This document shows, piece by piece, positions 62,094 to 64,000 of a stretch of DNA of 64,000 bases (position 1 is its first letter; each line of letters opens with the position of its first letter). The stretch is from JBFMFB01 sp040752115 (GTDB lineage Bacteria; Pseudomonadota; Gammaproteobacteria; Burkholderiales; Sulfuricellaceae): assembly GCA_040752115.1 (NCBI GenBank), contig JBFMFB010000004.1, forward strand, positions 40,963 through 104,962, read 5' to 3'. Position numbers and translations under genes: made by a program. Below the pieces are notes generated by a model. It searched no databases. It saw nothing but the letters and a program-made list of their open reading frames with translations, and was not told where the DNA came from.

Positions 62094-64000
62094 GCGCTTT
62101 TTTTCTTTGGCTCCGTACATTGGCTACGCTTCAAATATACCAGCAGCAGCGAAATGGCGGCGGGCGTAACACCCGAGATACGCGCCGCCTGTCCGAGCGT
62201 TTCCGGCAGGTGTTTGGCGAGCTTTTGCCGTACTTCCATCGAAAGACCGTGCACCGCTGCATAGTCGATATCTTGCGGCAGGCGCATGGTTTCGTAATGC
62301 CTGTGGCGGGCAATCTCTTCCTGCTGGCGCTCGATATAGCCTTGGTATTTGGCTTGAATCTCCACCTGCTCCGCCACCTGGCTGTCTGCCACGGGCGCTC
62401 CCGCGCCGGGCAGGGTCATCAGCTCTCGATAGCGCACCTGCGGACGGCGCAGCAAGTCGAGCAGCGAATATTCTCGCTCAATCTGCTGCCCCAGCACCCG
62501 CTCCGCGTCTTCCGCCGCAAGCAGACGGGGATTGATCCAGGTGCTCTTGAGGCGCTCCTGTTCGCGCGCGATGGCCTCGCGCTTGCGTTCAAAAATCAGC
62601 CAGCGCGCCTCATCCACCACCCCCAGCGCGTGTCCGATTTCCGTCAGGCGAAGATCGGCGTTGTCTTCGCGCAACAGCAGGCGATATTCGGCACGGCTGG
62701 TAAACATGCGGTACGGCTCCGTCACGCCGCGCGTAATCAAGTCGTCCACCAGCACCCCGAGATAGGCCTGATCCCGGCTCGGACACCAGGGCTCGCGGCC
62801 GCGCACGCAAAGACCCGCGTTGATCCCCGCCAGCAGGCCCTGCGCCGCCGCCTCTTCATAGCCCGTAGTGCCGTTAATCTGACCGGCAAAAAACAAACCG
62901 GTGATTGCCTTGGTTTCGAGCGAGCTCTTCAGGCCCCGCGGATCAAAGTAGTCGTACTCGATGGCATAGCCGGGACGGGTAATATGGGCGCTCTCGAATC
63001 CGCGGATGGAGCGCACCAGCTCGGCCTGCACGTCGAACGGCAAGCTGGTGGAAATGCCGTTGGGGTAGATCTCGTAAGTAGAAAGGCCCTCCGGCTCCAC
63101 GAAGATCTGATGCGACTCCTTGCCGGCAAAGCGCATGATCTTGTCCTCTATCGAAGGACAATAGCGCGGCCCCACCCCCTCGATCACGCCGGTATAGAGC
63201 GGCGAACGGTCCAGCCCCCGGCGGATGATTTCATGGGTGCGGGCATTGGTATTGGTAATCCAGCACGGCAACTGCCGCGGATGCTGGTCAGGCGAGCCAA
63301 GGAAGGAAAACGCCGGTGCCGGATTATCGCCCGGCTGTTCGTCCATGACTGAATAGTCCAACGTGCGGCCATCTATGCGTGGCGGGGTGCCCGTCTTCAG
63401 CCGGCCCACCGGCAGCTTCAGCTCGCGCAGTCGGTGGGCCAGACGGAGCGAAGGCGGATCGCCGGCGCGACCCGCTTGATAATTGGCCTCCCCGACATGC
63501 ACCAAGCCGCCTAGAAACGTGCCGGCCGTCAGTACCACGGCCTTGGCCTCGAAGCGCAGGCCAAGCTGTGTCACCACTCCGGTGGCGCGGTCGCCCTCCA
63601 GGATAATGTCGTCTACGGCCTGCTGGAATATCCACAGATGAGGCTGGTTTTCCAGCCGTTTGCGGATTGCCTGCTTGTACAGTGCGCGGTCGGCCTGGGC
63701 CCGGGTCGCACGCACTGCCGGGCCTTTGCTTGAATTCAGGATGCGAAACTGGATGCCCGCCTCATCGGTTGCCGCGGCCATCGTCCCACCCAAAGCATCC
63801 ACCTCCTTTACCAGATGCCCCTTGCCTATACCTCCGATGGCCGGGTTGCACGACATCTGGCCCAGGGTTTCGATGTTGTGTGTGAGCAGCAAGGTTTTCA
63901 GCCCCATGCGCGCCGAAGCGAGCGCCGCCTCGGTGCCGGCATGGGCGGCACCGATAACGATAACATCAAAACGATCGGAAACATTAATGGGATATGGCCA
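62090..64000 (-). CDS. mnmG: tRNA uridine-5-carboxymethylaminomethyl modification enzyme (5' end outside window)
   Basis: 636 residues are visible and the frame is still open at the window edge (WPYPINVSDRFDVIVIGAAH), so only a few N-terminal residues are missing. The FAD-binding motif VIVIGAAHAGTEAALA, GLKTLLLTHNIETLGQMSCNP and the two Cys regions are present. With MnmE it modifies U34 of several tRNAs. ATG 63907 is internal and is not the start. Confidence 0.97.
   Translation of the reverse strand, partial: WPYPINVSDRFDVIVIGAAHAGTEAALASARMGLKTLLLTHNIETLGQMSCNPAIGGIGKGHLVKEVDALGGTMAAATDEAGIQFRILNSSKGPAVRATRAQADRALYKQAIRKRLENQPHLWIFQQAVDDIILEGDRATGVVTQLGLRFEAKAVVLTAGTFLGGLVHVGEANYQAGRAGDPPSLRLAHRLRELKLPVGRLKTGTPPRIDGRTLDYSVMDEQPGDNPAPAFSFLGSPDQHPRQLPCWITNTNARTHEIIRRGLDRSPLYTGVIEGVGPRYCPSIEDKIMRFAGKESHQIFVEPEGLSTYEIYPNGISTSLPFDVQAELVRSIRGFESAHITRPGYAIEYDYFDPRGLKSSLETKAITGLFFAGQINGTTGYEEAAAQGLLAGINAGLCVRGREPWCPSRDQAYLGVLVDDLITRGVTEPYRMFTSRAEYRLLLREDNADLRLTEIGHALGVVDEARWLIFERKREAIAREQERLKSTWINPRLLAAEDAERVLGQQIEREYSLLDLLRRPQVRYRELMTLPGAGAPVADSQVAEQVEIQAKYQGYIERQQEEIARHRHYETMRLPQDIDYAAVHGLSMEVRQKLAKHLPETLGQAARISGVTPAAISLLLVYLKRSQCTEPKKKSA

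Overview
This is a GC-rich bacterial chromosome segment, most likely betaproteobacterial and resembling Nitrosomonadales-type organisms. The basis is gene order and protein flavour: mnmG-rsmG-parA-parB-atpIBEFHAGDC-glmU-glmS, hemE-priA-argS-SPOR-dsbA, ubiE-ubiJ-ubiB and gltBD. No rRNA, tRNA, CRISPR array or recognisable transposase was seen. The mnmG/rsmG/par/atp block at the right end suggests the window lies near the replication origin, but the origin itself is not in view.

Region 1 (1-23 kb) is an exopolysaccharide/O-antigen-type locus. It holds a truncated flippase, three glycosyltransferases, an asparagine-synthase-like amidotransferase, and a likely UDP-N,N'-diacetylbacillosamine module: a PglC-type phosphoglycosyltransferase, a PglD-type acetyltransferase, a PglE-type aminotransferase and a PglF-type 4,6-dehydratase. 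PglF is separated from the others by an island of three DUF4143 ATPases, one carrying a fused remnant of its neighbour, and by a second phosphoglycosyltransferase with no canonical start codon. On the minus strand follow manC, galE, a VapC-type toxin-antitoxin pair and the dTDP-rhamnose genes rfbBACD. The rfb genes are peppered with degenerate 7-bp repeat tracts translated in frame as SPLTPHxSLLT-like segments. A four-helix-bundle (23S rRNA intervening-sequence type) gene sits between rfbB and rfbA, flanked by two of these tracts in inverted orientation.

Region 2 (23-35 kb, all minus strand) carries a NodIJ-type ABC exporter, an alpha/beta hydrolase, a thioredoxin-like [2Fe-2S] ferredoxin, a polyamine ABC importer (PotABCD), a sodium:solute symporter, ubiquinone genes ubiE-ubiJ-ubiB and a DUF971 protein. 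Two different repeat elements lie inside the N-terminal coding regions of potB and potD, directly after start codons that overlap the previous gene.

Region 3 (35-49 kb, plus strand) is housekeeping: gltB-gltD, hemE, priA, argS, a SPOR-domain protein, dsbA, a short-chain dehydrogenase and a degenerate GGDEF protein. Region 4 (49-64 kb, minus strand) holds glmS, glmU, the nine-gene F1Fo ATP synthase operon with a clear promoter and terminator, parB, parA, rsmG and mnmG (cut by the window end).

The most unusual content is how repeats and gene stumps sit inside translated operons: in-frame repeat insertions in rfb and pot genes, and three tiny ORFs (38, 40 and 22 codons) that bridge neighbouring genes through overlapping start and stop codons. 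Everything here comes from reading the sequence and general family knowledge; no database search was run.
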